Positions 1 through 6,194 of a DNA stretch of 7,008 nt are shown piece after piece. A model generated the notes under the pieces. That model searched no databases. It was not told the origin of the DNA and saw only the letters and a list, made by a program, of their open reading frames with translations. Both the position numbers and the translations under genes were made by a program. Origin of the DNA: an uncultured Bacilli bacterium (GTDB lineage Bacteria > Bacillota_I > Bacilli_A > RF39 > UBA660). Every line of letters begins with the position of its first letter. Within the stretch, counting starts at the first letter, position 1. The stretch spans positions 1 through 7,008 of the forward strand of contig CALVQZ010000135.1 of the NCBI GenBank assembly GCA_944358275.1, written 5' to 3'.

Positions 1-2
1 CA

Positions 3-326
3 GGAGCAGTAGGTTTAATATATCCAAGTGATTATGGATATGCAAGTACTGATACAAGTTGTAGAGCAAATATATATGATACTACTAATACTCCATGTAA
101 AAACAACAACTGGTTACATAATAATACTAGCTATTGGCTTCTTTCGCCTGTCGCTATTCCTGAGTATGCTTACCGTGCGTGGTATGTCAGTTCTGGCGGC
201 TTTGCTGTCAACAACTACGCGTACCTTGCTAGGGCGGTTCGGCCTTCAATATATCTAAAGTCTGAAGTCCTTATAGAAAGTTGGTTAGGAACAAGTAGTG
301 ATCCATATATCTTATCTCAAAGTTAA
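3..326 (+). CDS. C-terminal part of a probable surface-exposed variable protein with a C-type-lectin-like domain (5' end outside window)
   Basis: The gene enters from the left; the first complete codon is at 3 and it stops with TAA at 324-326, giving 107 visible residues. The visible part starts GAVGLIYPSDYGYAS, has two cysteines (codons 60-62 and 96-98), an Asn-rich stretch ending in W-L-H-N-N, then Y-W-L-L-S-P, A-W-Y-V-S-S-G-G, and the closing motif R-A-V-R-P-S-I-Y-L-K-S. From memory, the pattern (YPSDYGYA, paired Cys, W-L-x-P, V-x-S-x-G, RxVRPxxYLKS) recurs in surface or pilin-like proteins of gut Firmicutes, and resembles the C-terminal C-type-lectin/FGE-like fold of DGR targets. Ligand binding or adhesion is inferred. 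Export cannot be checked because the N-terminus is missing. The codon use of residues coded by 135-245 differs sharply from the rest. No partner gene can be linked directly; a terminator follows at 436-473. The reading frame is certain; the function is not. Confidence 0.75.
   Translation, partial: GAVGLIYPSDYGYASTDTSCRANIYDTTNTPCKNNNWLHNNTSYWLLSPVAIPEYAYRAWYVSSGGFAVNNYAYLARAVRPSIYLKSEVLIESWLGTSSDPYILSQS
135..245 (+). other. GC-rich, adenine-poor hypervariable-type segment inside the surface protein gene
   Basis: Counted by hand, these 111 bases hold 13 A, 37 T and 61 G+C (about 55% G+C), whereas bases 1-140 are about 31% G+C. None of the 37 codons ends in A, but 15 of the 44 codons before it do. 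Across the two likely variable blocks (150-176 and 195-230), 19 of 21 codons end in C or T and encode mostly Val, Ala, Tyr, Gly, Asn, Pro and Ile. That is the pattern left when AAC/AAT-type template codons are changed at their adenines, as in a DGR variable region. A central block (177-194, A-W-Y-V-S-S) and the end (231-263) look like fixed scaffold. A recombining cassette from a multicopy family, or recent transfer, would also fit. No template repeat or reverse transcriptase is in the window. Confidence 0.5.
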
Positions 327-393
327 TTTATTAATAAGTATATAAATTGGTATGTAAGTTTATATTATTTATTTTTTAAATTTTTTTCTATTA

Positions 394-407
394 ACATTTT
401 TAAATGT
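394..407. repeat. Short palindrome in the intergenic region
   Basis: ACATTT and AAATGT arms of 6 bases are separated by TT between the surface protein gene and the desulfurase operon. A nearby direct repeat of ATGTAAA (405-421 region) adds a little weight to an operator. In DNA this AT-rich, short palindromes arise often by chance, so a regulatory role is only a possibility. Confidence 0.15.
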
Positions 408-435
408 AAATAGATGTAAAATTATAACTTTATAC

Positions 436-473
436 AATATAGGTAATAATTAAGTAAATACCTATATTTTTTT
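436..473 (+). terminator. Rho-independent terminator after the surface protein gene
   Basis: A perfect 10-bp stem pairs 436-445 (AATATAGGTA) with 459-468 (TACCTATATT) around a 13-base loop, followed by a T run to 473. Only two G-C pairs are in the stem, so it is weak by GC standards, but that is normal in this composition. It lies 110 bases past the stop at 324-326 and directly before the desulfurase promoter, so it probably separates the two units. The A-run after the T-tract is not long enough to argue for a second terminator on the other strand. Confidence 0.55.
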
Positions 474-491
474 ATAAAAATGTATTATAAT
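463..491 (+). promoter_or_regulatory. Probable sigma-A promoter of the desulfurase operon
   Basis: A perfect -10 box TATAAT lies at 486-491. At 17-base spacing the -35 position (463-468, TATATT) is poor and falls on the 3' arm of the upstream terminator. Transcription from this box would start near 498, so the leader would be about 10 bases long with the ribosome binding site AGGTGA (499-504) at its very tip. Either the leader is truly very short or the real promoter lies further upstream. Confidence 0.35.
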
Positions 492-508
492 GAGTAATAG
501 GTGATGAT

Positions 509-1627
509 ATGGTTTATTTAGATTATTCAGCAACTACACCCGTAAGTCAGGATGTATTAGATACATTTGTAGTAGCGTCAAAAAAATTTATAGGGAATCC
601 TAATTCTTTACATAGATTAGGAACTGAATCAAGAAATTTAATAGATGCAGCTACAGAACAAATAAAAGAAATATTAAGACTAAAAGATATGGAAGTAATA
701 TACACGAGCGGATCTTCTGAATCGAATAACTTAGTTATAAAGGGTATTGCAAGTAAATATAAGAATAGAGGTAAGCATATAATAACATCTCCGTTTGAAC
801 ATTCTTCTATTTATGGACCTTTAAATTATTTGCTGGATGATGGTTATGAAGTTGAGTTCGTTAATTTAGATGAAAATGGTTTAGTTGATTTAAATCATTT
901 AAAAAGTTTAATTAGAGATGATACAATACTTGTAACCATTTCTAGTGTTAATAGTGAGATAGGGCTATTACAACCAATTGAAGAGATTGGTAAAATAGTA
1001 AGTGAGTATCCAAAGTGTTATTTTCATTCTGATATGACGCAAAGTATTGGTAAAGTAAATGTTCCCATTACTAATGTTGATTTTGTAAGTTTTTCAGCAC
1101 ACAAATTCTTTGGGATTAAAGGTATTGGATGCTTATTAAAAGGGAAAAATATAGTAATAGATCCTCTAATTCATGGAGGGAAGAGTACTACTAATTATAG
1201 AAGTGGTACACCAGCATTACCTCTTATCGCTTCATTATCAAAAGCACTTCGTTTAGCATATGAAGATTTTGATAATAAATATAATCATGTTTATATGTTA
1301 AATAAATATGTAAAAGAACAATTATCAAAGTATGATAATGTATTTATAAATAGTAACGATAAATCTATTCCGCATATTTTAAATATAAGCGTAATAGATG
1401 TAAAACCAGAAACTATGCTTCATGCTTTAGAAGAATATGATATCTTTATATCTACTCAAAGTGCATGTTCTAGTTCTAGTACTTTATCAAAAGCAGTACT
1501 TAATCTTACAAAAGATGAAAAAAGAGCTAAATCTAGTATAAGAGTAAGTATATCTTATATAACTACTAAAGAAGAAATTGATTTATTTTTAGAAGCATTT
1601 GATAAATGCTATAAAAGGTTAGTGTAA
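509..1627 (+). CDS. Cysteine desulfurase, IscS/NifS family (class V aminotransferase)
   Basis: A cytosolic PLP enzyme of 372 residues, close to the usual 380-400, that would take sulfur from L-cysteine to form an enzyme persulfide and alanine, feeding Fe-S cluster or thio-tRNA synthesis. Visible family motifs: Y-L-D-Y-S-A-T-T-P at the N-terminus, N-P-N-S-L-H, the PLP-phosphate loop T-S-G-S-S-E-S-N-N (66-74), E97-H98 that stacks on PLP, D175 and Q178 in H-S-D-M-T-Q, the Schiff-base lysine K199 in S-A-H-K-F, H-G-G-K and R-S-G-T-P, and the catalytic loop S-A-C-S-S-S-S with C320, which resembles the long mobile loop of group I enzymes. The start is supported by AGGTGA at 499-504. The usual N-N-E-I-G motif reads N-S-E-I-G here (S149). 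It is first in an operon, one base ahead of the next gene; no NifU/IscU or ThiI gene follows, so the sulfur acceptor is unknown. Family call is firm; pathway is open. Confidence 0.93.
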   Translation: MVYLDYSATTPVSQDVLDTFVVASKKFIGNPNSLHRLGTESRNLIDAATEQIKEILRLKDMEVIYTSGSSESNNLVIKGIASKYKNRGKHIITSPFEHSSIYGPLNYLLDDGYEVEFVNLDENGLVDLNHLKSLIRDDTILVTISSVNSEIGLLQPIEEIGKIVSEYPKCYFHSDMTQSIGKVNVPITNVDFVSFSAHKFFGIKGIGCLLKGKNIVIDPLIHGGKSTTNYRSGTPALPLIASLSKALRLAYEDFDNKYNHVYMLNKYVKEQLSKYDNVFINSNDKSIPHILNISVIDVKPETMLHALEEYDIFISTQSACSSSSTLSKAVLNLTKDEKRAKSSIRVSISYITTKEEIDLFLEAFDKCYKRLV

Positions 1628-1628
1628 T

Positions 1629-1889
1629 ATGAAATTAGTAAAGATAAATGCAATATGGTGTGGTAGTTGTATAAGTATGAAAAACATATTAAAAGAAGTA
1701 GAAAAAATGTATGATTTTGAGGCAATAAATTATGATTATGATTTTGATGAAGAAGAAGTTAAAAAATATAATGTAGGTAATATTCTTCCTGTTACAATCT
1801 TATTAGACGATAACGATAATGAAATAGAAAGAATTATTGGGGAAAAAAGTAAAGAAGAAATTATTAGTATATTTAATAAATATAAGTAG
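1629..1889 (+). CDS. Small cytosolic thioredoxin-like protein (WCGSC active site)
   Basis: A compact protein of 86 residues, shorter than classical thioredoxin (about 105). It has the redox site W10-C11-G12-S13-C14 at the start of the first helix, and the conserved cis-proline region at P54 (I-L-P-V-T-I-L-L-D), as expected of the fold. There is no signal peptide or membrane helix, so it should act in the cytosol, reducing disulfides or persulfides. The middle (residues 35-46) is strongly acidic. The gene starts one base after the desulfurase stop; AAAAGG at 1613-1618 is a fair ribosome site. It ends just before a gene for a membrane thiol transducer, so the natural partner is that protein: reduced thioredoxin would hand electrons to its membrane cysteines. 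Reduction of the desulfurase persulfide is an alternative. The thioredoxin fold is clear; partner choice is inferred from context. Confidence 0.85.
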   Translation: MKLVKINAIWCGSCISMKNILKEVEKMYDFEAINYDYDFDEEEVKKYNVGNILPVTILLDDNDNEIERIIGEKSKEEIISIFNKYK

Positions 1890-1896
1890 GTGAATT

Positions 1897-3108
1897 ATGA
1901 AAAAATTTAAAGTAGTTTTTATATCAATTTTATTTTTGTTATTATTTATTCCATTTAACACGTTTGCAGAAGAAAATGTTAGGTTATATCTATTCTATCA
2001 AGAAGGTTGCCCTCATTGTAAGAAAGAAAAAGAATTCTTAGCTACTATAGAAGATAAATATCCAACTTTAGAGATAATAGAGTATGAAGTTGGTAATAAT
2101 GTAATGAATTATAATCTTTATAATAGAGTAGATAAAGCTACTAAGATTGGATTATCTGGACAAATACCTTTTACTATTATTGGTACTGATTATTATATAG
2201 GTTATGATGAAGATCTTGGTATGGATGAAGAAATAGAAAATAGTATAAAGAAATATGTTAATGGGAAAAAAGAGTATGTAGATGTAATTAGCAAAGTAAA
2301 AAATGATGAAGATGTTAGTCATCTAAAATTTAATGAAGATACTAGCGAAGATAAAGAGGTGCCTATATTAGGTAAAATAAATGCAAAAAGTGTATCACTT
2401 CCTCTTTTATCTATAGTAATGGGTGCAGTAGATGGATTTAATCCATGTGCTATGTGGGTATTATTATTTTTAATAACTATGTTATTTAATATGAAAGATA
2501 AGAAGAAAATGTGGATATTAGGGCTAACATTTTTAACTACAAGTGCACTAGTATATTTATTTATAATGTTAGCTTGGTTAGAAATTTCTATCACTTTTAT
2601 GACAACAAAGTGGATAAGATTACTAATAGCATTAGTCGCATTATGTGGTGGTATATTTAACTTAAATAGCTTTAGAAAAAGTATTAAAAGTAAAACAGAT
2701 GGTTGTGAAGTAGTAGATGATAAAAAGAGAAAGAAAACATTTAAAAAGATAAAAGATATTGTACATGAGAAAAGATTTATAATCTCATTACTTGGAATTA
2801 TTACTCTTGCTATTTCAGTTAACTTTATTGAACTAGCATGTTCTGCAGGACTTCCTCTTGTATTTACACAAGTTTTAGCACTCAATGAACTTAGTACATT
2901 AGAATATGGAATATATATGTTTTTATACATTTTATTCTTCTTACTTGATGATGTAATTATATTTGTAATTGCAATGATTACTTTAAATATAAAAGGAATT
3001 TCAAATAAATATGGTAAGTATTCACATTTAATTGGAGGAATTTTTATGGTAATAATTGCAATACTTATGATATTTAAACCAGAATGGTTAATGTTTAATT
3101 TTGGATAA
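1897..3108 (+). CDS. Exported thioredoxin-like domain fused to a CcdA/DsbD-like transmembrane thiol transducer
   Basis: A membrane protein of 403 residues. Residues 1-24 form a signal peptide (basic MKKFK start, hydrophobic core, likely cut after T-F-A). Residues about 28-125 are a thioredoxin/glutaredoxin-like domain with G37-C38-P39-H40-C41 and a cis-proline at P91. After a charged linker (about 130-165) come six predicted membrane helices (about 167-195, 205-228, 237-258, 293-325, 335-363, 374-393). Helix 1 carries F-N-P-C184-A and helix 4 E-L-A-C315-S-A-G-L-P, the two places where CcdA/DsbD proteins keep their redox cysteines. The inferred role is to carry electrons from cytosolic thioredoxin across the membrane to the outer CPHC domain and then to exported disulfide proteins. 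C250 and C270 are extra. Its ribosome site AGGTGA (1888-1893) overlaps the previous stop codon, so translation is probably coupled. No cytochrome c gene is seen, so heme-protein maturation is not supported here. A long antisense ORF in this gene is only a shadow. Confidence 0.85.
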   Translation: MKKFKVVFISILFLLLFIPFNTFAEENVRLYLFYQEGCPHCKKEKEFLATIEDKYPTLEIIEYEVGNNVMNYNLYNRVDKATKIGLSGQIPFTIIGTDYYIGYDEDLGMDEEIENSIKKYVNGKKEYVDVISKVKNDEDVSHLKFNEDTSEDKEVPILGKINAKSVSLPLLSIVMGAVDGFNPCAMWVLLFLITMLFNMKDKKKMWILGLTFLTTSALVYLFIMLAWLEISITFMTTKWIRLLIALVALCGGIFNLNSFRKSIKSKTDGCEVVDDKKRKKTFKKIKDIVHEKRFIISLLGIITLAISVNFIELACSAGLPLVFTQVLALNELSTLEYGIYMFLYILFFLLDDVIIFVIAMITLNIKGISNKYGKYSHLIGGIFMVIIAILMIFKPEWLMFNFG

Positions 3109-3133
3109 ATCAGAAATAAGTTTCTGATTTTTT
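3107..3133 (+). terminator. Rho-independent terminator of the desulfurase-thioredoxin-CcdA operon
   Basis: A perfect 10-bp stem (3107-3116, AAATCAGAAA, with 3121-3130, TTTCTGATTT) closes on the four-base loop TAAG and runs into a T tract ending at 3133. It begins within the stop codon of the last gene, so almost no 3' untranslated sequence is left. This is the clearest terminator in the window. Confidence 0.85.
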
Positions 3134-3143
3134 ATATGTTAAT

Positions 3144-3190
3144 TAAAAAATAAAAAAAATCTAGATTTTATTAACTAGATTCTTTTTTTT
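3144..3190 (-). terminator. Rho-independent terminator of the recU-ponA operon, overlapping the ponA stop
   Basis: Read on the minus strand, GAATCTAG lies in the last codons of the PBP gene and pairs with CTAGATT after it: 3175-3181 with 3158-3164, 7 bp, loop of 10 bases containing the stop TAA. A run of eight T (with A interruptions beyond) follows on the minus strand. The flanking A and T runs would extend the stem past one mismatch, and could also let it work on the plus strand as a back-up for the facing terminator. Confidence 0.65.
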
Positions 3191-6100
3191 GAGTAACATT
3201 TACTACTCTTGTTTGTTCATATGTACTATTTTTATAAATAATTTTATATTTTATTCTATATATACCAGGAGTAGAAGTATCAACTTCTGTCAATGTTTCA
3301 TTTTTTGAATTAGTAATAGTATAACTTATTTCACTATTTTTTGTAACATCTACAAAGTTATCTAACACTATAACTGATTCATCTATGTAAGTGCTATTTT
3401 CTTCTATATTTACTATTGGACTACCTTTTAAACTAACTGTCACTAAAGATATTGGTTCATCTGTAGAAAGAGTATATTCACTTCCTGAACTTATTGTAGT
3501 TTTATCTTTTTCCCACGCTGTTTTTACTTTAAATTTAATATTTCCACTATACTTAGATATATCTATAGTAGTATTAGTTTCAGTAGTAGTCATTACATAC
3601 ACTTCATTTCCATCTTTATCTACTATGTAAATATCATAACCAAATGTACCTAATTTTTCTAACTCTTCCTGTCTATATTCAATGTAATTTTTTTTAGAAT
3701 CACCCATAGTATCTGTAATATATTTATCCATAAATTCTTCAGTATAATAATCTGGTATATCTACAGGTTTCCATGTTAAAGTTGCATTTTTATTACTTAC
3801 TGTAACATTCAAACTATTTGCATTATTTAATGTTTGATATCTTGGTGATATCATAGTAGGTTCAGTACCTTTTTTAAAATATTCAGTAGATATCATATCG
3901 CTAGGTGTATTTTCACTAGGAAGCATAGCAGGAATAGTTCCTTTTTCTATTTCAACAGCAACTACACTATCAGGTATTTCAAAGTTTTTAGGACTATCAT
4001 CTACTATACCTTTCATTATAGTCGAATAAACTTTATCTTTTCTATTGTTATCAGCAAGAGTATTATAACCTTCAGTTATGTTATCATATCCATACCATAG
4101 TGCCATAGATATCTTAGGAGTATATCCAGCTACCCAATAATCTTTTACTGCACTATATGGTAAATTATAGTTTTCAATCGCTTCAGTAGAATATGTCGTT
4201 GTTCCTGTTTTAGCAGCAATTTGTCTTCCATAGATTCTATTACCACTACTTACACCTGATTCAACTGCCCAAATTAGAGAATTAGTAATAATATATGCAG
4301 TAGCATCAGACATTACCTTTGTTTTAGTAGGTTTATATTCTTTTGTAATATTAGTATCTAAATAAACTATTTTAGTTACTGAATAAGGTTCTATATAGTA
4401 TCCTCCATTACTAAATGCTGCATATGCTGCTGCCATTTCAAGTGGGCTAGTTCCATTAAATGCGCCAAGAGAATGTGCTTCATGAACCATACCACCTTCC
4501 ATTTCTGGAGTAATACCTAAAGAAGTAACGTAGTTATAAATTTTATTGTTGCTTATATTTTGGAATGCTTTTAAAGCAGGTATATTTCTAGATAATCCAA
4601 GAGCTTCTCTTAAAGTTAGAAAACCATAGAAAGTGTTATCCCAGTTTTTAACACCAATTCCATTAGAATAACTATGTTCTTCATCGATAAATGGAGTATA
4701 AGTAGACCAGTTATAATATTCTATTCCAGGGCCATAATCGAATAATGGTTTTGCGGAAGATCCTGGTTGATTATTAAGATCAGTAGCACGATTAAATCCA
4801 TGTGCAACAGTGTTTCTTCCTCCACTAATTGCAAGAATTCCCCCAGTTTCTACATCTGTAACAGCAACACCAACTTGAACTTTATCATTAACCCATGTGT
4901 ATATTTCACCATTTATTACTTTATTCATATGGTCTTGTTTATCTTTATCTAAAGTAGTGTATATTTTCATAGGAGTATTATATGGATTTTCACCAGTTTT
5001 GGCATATACTTCGTCTACAACTACATCTATAAAATCTTGATATGGATTTGTATATGATTTTGTAGTTAATAACGATTCTACACTTATAGCATTAGCCATT
5101 TCTTCCTGTTCTTCTGTTATATATCCATGTCTTCTCATAAGCCTTAATACGATTGCTCTTCTTTCAGTTGCAGCATCCGGATGAACATATGGATTATATG
5201 CAGTAGGTGCTTGGAATAATCCAGCAAGAAGTGCTGCTTCAGATAAGTTTAATTCAGATATATCCTTTCCAAAATAAGTTTCAGATGCTTCTGCAACACC
5301 AAATGAATTTGAACCAAGACCAGGAATATTTACATAATATTCAAGAATTTGTTCTTTTGTATATTTTTGTTCTAATTTAAATACAGCTAAATATATATCA
5401 GTAAATTTACGAATAATTCCTTCAATTCCACTAGATACTGGATTAGTATATGCTAGTTTACTAACTTGCATAGTGATAGTTGAACCACCACCAGCAGAAG
5501 AATTACCTAACAATTGACCAACAGCTGCTTTCATAAATCTAGGTAAGTCTATACCATTATGTTGATAATATCTAGAATCTTCTGTTGCAATAATTGCGTC
5601 AACTAATACCTGAGGCATATCATCAAAAGTTATAGTTTGTCTTATTTCAGAACCTAATTTAGCAATAACTTCATTATCACTACTATATACTATACTAGAT
5701 TCTTTTCTATATAAATTACTTGGATTAAAATCAGGAGCAGCAATAACTATGTAACCTATAAAACCAATACCAACTATAACACCAATAAGCATCAATATTA
5801 AAAATACAGTTACTAAATTATTTAATATGTTTTTAACTCTTACCTTTTTCTTTTTCTTATTAGATTTCCTTTTAGTTTTTCTTTTTCTTACCATCTTATC
5901 ATCCTCATCATTTACATTATCTATAATTACTTCATCACTATTTTTTTCACTAATTACATCATTTGAAGAAATAGCTTTCTTTTTATCTAATTTCTTTGTT
6001 ATATAAACAGCAATAAATGTGATGATTACAATCGATATAAGTATTAAAAATATTTTTACAAAACCAATCGTAAATATTCCAAGTATCAAAATAAGTATCA

Positions 6101-6194
6101 ACAAGATGAAGATAGTTAATAATTGTTTGTCTTTTATGATTTTAAAAAATGATTTTTTAATTTTTTTCCATATTTTATTTAATTTTTTCTTCAT
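3171..6194 (-). CDS. ponA: Class A penicillin-binding protein 1 (bifunctional transglycosylase/transpeptidase)
   Basis: A 1007-residue membrane enzyme that polymerises lipid II and crosslinks the glycan strands outside the cell. Order: two N-terminal helices (25-46, 48-65); a cytosolic linker, acidic (77-99) then very basic (103-121); the main anchor helix (126-152); the GT51 domain (about 165-364) with E-D-S-R-Y-Y-Q-H (catalytic E205), G-G-S-T-I-T-M-Q (236-243) and R-K-F-T-D-I-Y; the transpeptidase domain (about 439-729) with S-S-A-K (catalytic S479, K482), S-R-N (535-537) and K-T-G-T-T (662 on); then an FN3-like region (about 792-909) and an Ig-like module (about 919-1003) of the DUF5011 type (V-D-T-S-T-P-G-I-Y). 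All key residues are present. The start at 6194 is chosen because GAGGTG sits at 6204-6199; a TTG at 6227 in frame has no such site. The start lies inside recU (20-base overlap), as in Firmicutes recU-ponA operons. Two extra helices and over 1000 residues exceed the family norm. Confidence 0.95.
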   Translation of the reverse strand: MKKKLNKIWKKIKKSFFKIIKDKQLLTIFILLILILILGIFTIGFVKIFLILISIVIITFIAVYITKKLDKKKAISSNDVISEKNSDEVIIDNVNDEDDKMVRKRKTKRKSNKKKKKVRVKNILNNLVTVFLILMLIGVIVGIGFIGYIVIAAPDFNPSNLYRKESSIVYSSDNEVIAKLGSEIRQTITFDDMPQVLVDAIIATEDSRYYQHNGIDLPRFMKAAVGQLLGNSSAGGGSTITMQVSKLAYTNPVSSGIEGIIRKFTDIYLAVFKLEQKYTKEQILEYYVNIPGLGSNSFGVAEASETYFGKDISELNLSEAALLAGLFQAPTAYNPYVHPDAATERRAIVLRLMRRHGYITEEQEEMANAISVESLLTTKSYTNPYQDFIDVVVDEVYAKTGENPYNTPMKIYTTLDKDKQDHMNKVINGEIYTWVNDKVQVGVAVTDVETGGILAISGGRNTVAHGFNRATDLNNQPGSSAKPLFDYGPGIEYYNWSTYTPFIDEEHSYSNGIGVKNWDNTFYGFLTLREALGLSRNIPALKAFQNISNNKIYNYVTSLGITPEMEGGMVHEAHSLGAFNGTSPLEMAAAYAAFSNGGYYIEPYSVTKIVYLDTNITKEYKPTKTKVMSDATAYIITNSLIWAVESGVSSGNRIYGRQIAAKTGTTTYSTEAIENYNLPYSAVKDYWVAGYTPKISMALWYGYDNITEGYNTLADNNRKDKVYSTIMKGIVDDSPKNFEIPDSVVAVEIEKGTIPAMLPSENTPSDMISTEYFKKGTEPTMISPRYQTLNNANSLNVTVSNKNATLTWKPVDIPDYYTEEFMDKYITDTMGDSKKNYIEYRQEELEKLGTFGYDIYIVDKDGNEVYVMTTTETNTTIDISKYSGNIKFKVKTAWEKDKTTISSGSEYTLSTDEPISLVTVSLKGSPIVNIEENSTYIDESVIVLDNFVDVTKNSEISYTITNSKNETLTEVDTSTPGIYRIKYKIIYKNSTYEQTRVVNVTQKKESS

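Noticed and set aside
28..258. Overlapping 76-residue open frame in the first gene (+)
   Set aside because: It is an out-of-frame shadow opened by the unusual base composition of the island; the frame from base 3 to 326 gives the recognisable YPSDYGYA...RPSIYLKS protein.
244..267. Small inverted repeat CTTCA/TGAAG right of the variable island, considered as a DGR-type hairpin
   Set aside because: Only 5 bp with a 14-base loop; DGR-associated hairpins are longer, GC-rich and have short loops. Chance is likelier.
2319..2930. 203-residue antisense ORF within the CcdA fusion gene
   Set aside because: No ribosome site or coherent domain; the plus strand carries clear redox motifs and membrane helices, and antisense frames of hydrophobic AT-rich genes are often open.
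1897..3108. Cytochrome c maturation role for the CcdA-like protein
   Set aside because: No heme-binding CxxCH protein or ResB/ResC/CcsA gene is seen; general thiol transfer explains the operon better.
3391..3630. 79-residue plus-strand ORF inside ponA
   Set aside because: Shadow of the Ig-like and FN3-like tail of the PBP with no start signals.
4767..4952. 61-residue plus-strand ORF inside ponA
   Set aside because: Antisense to the transpeptidase domain start, which is well conserved on the minus strand.
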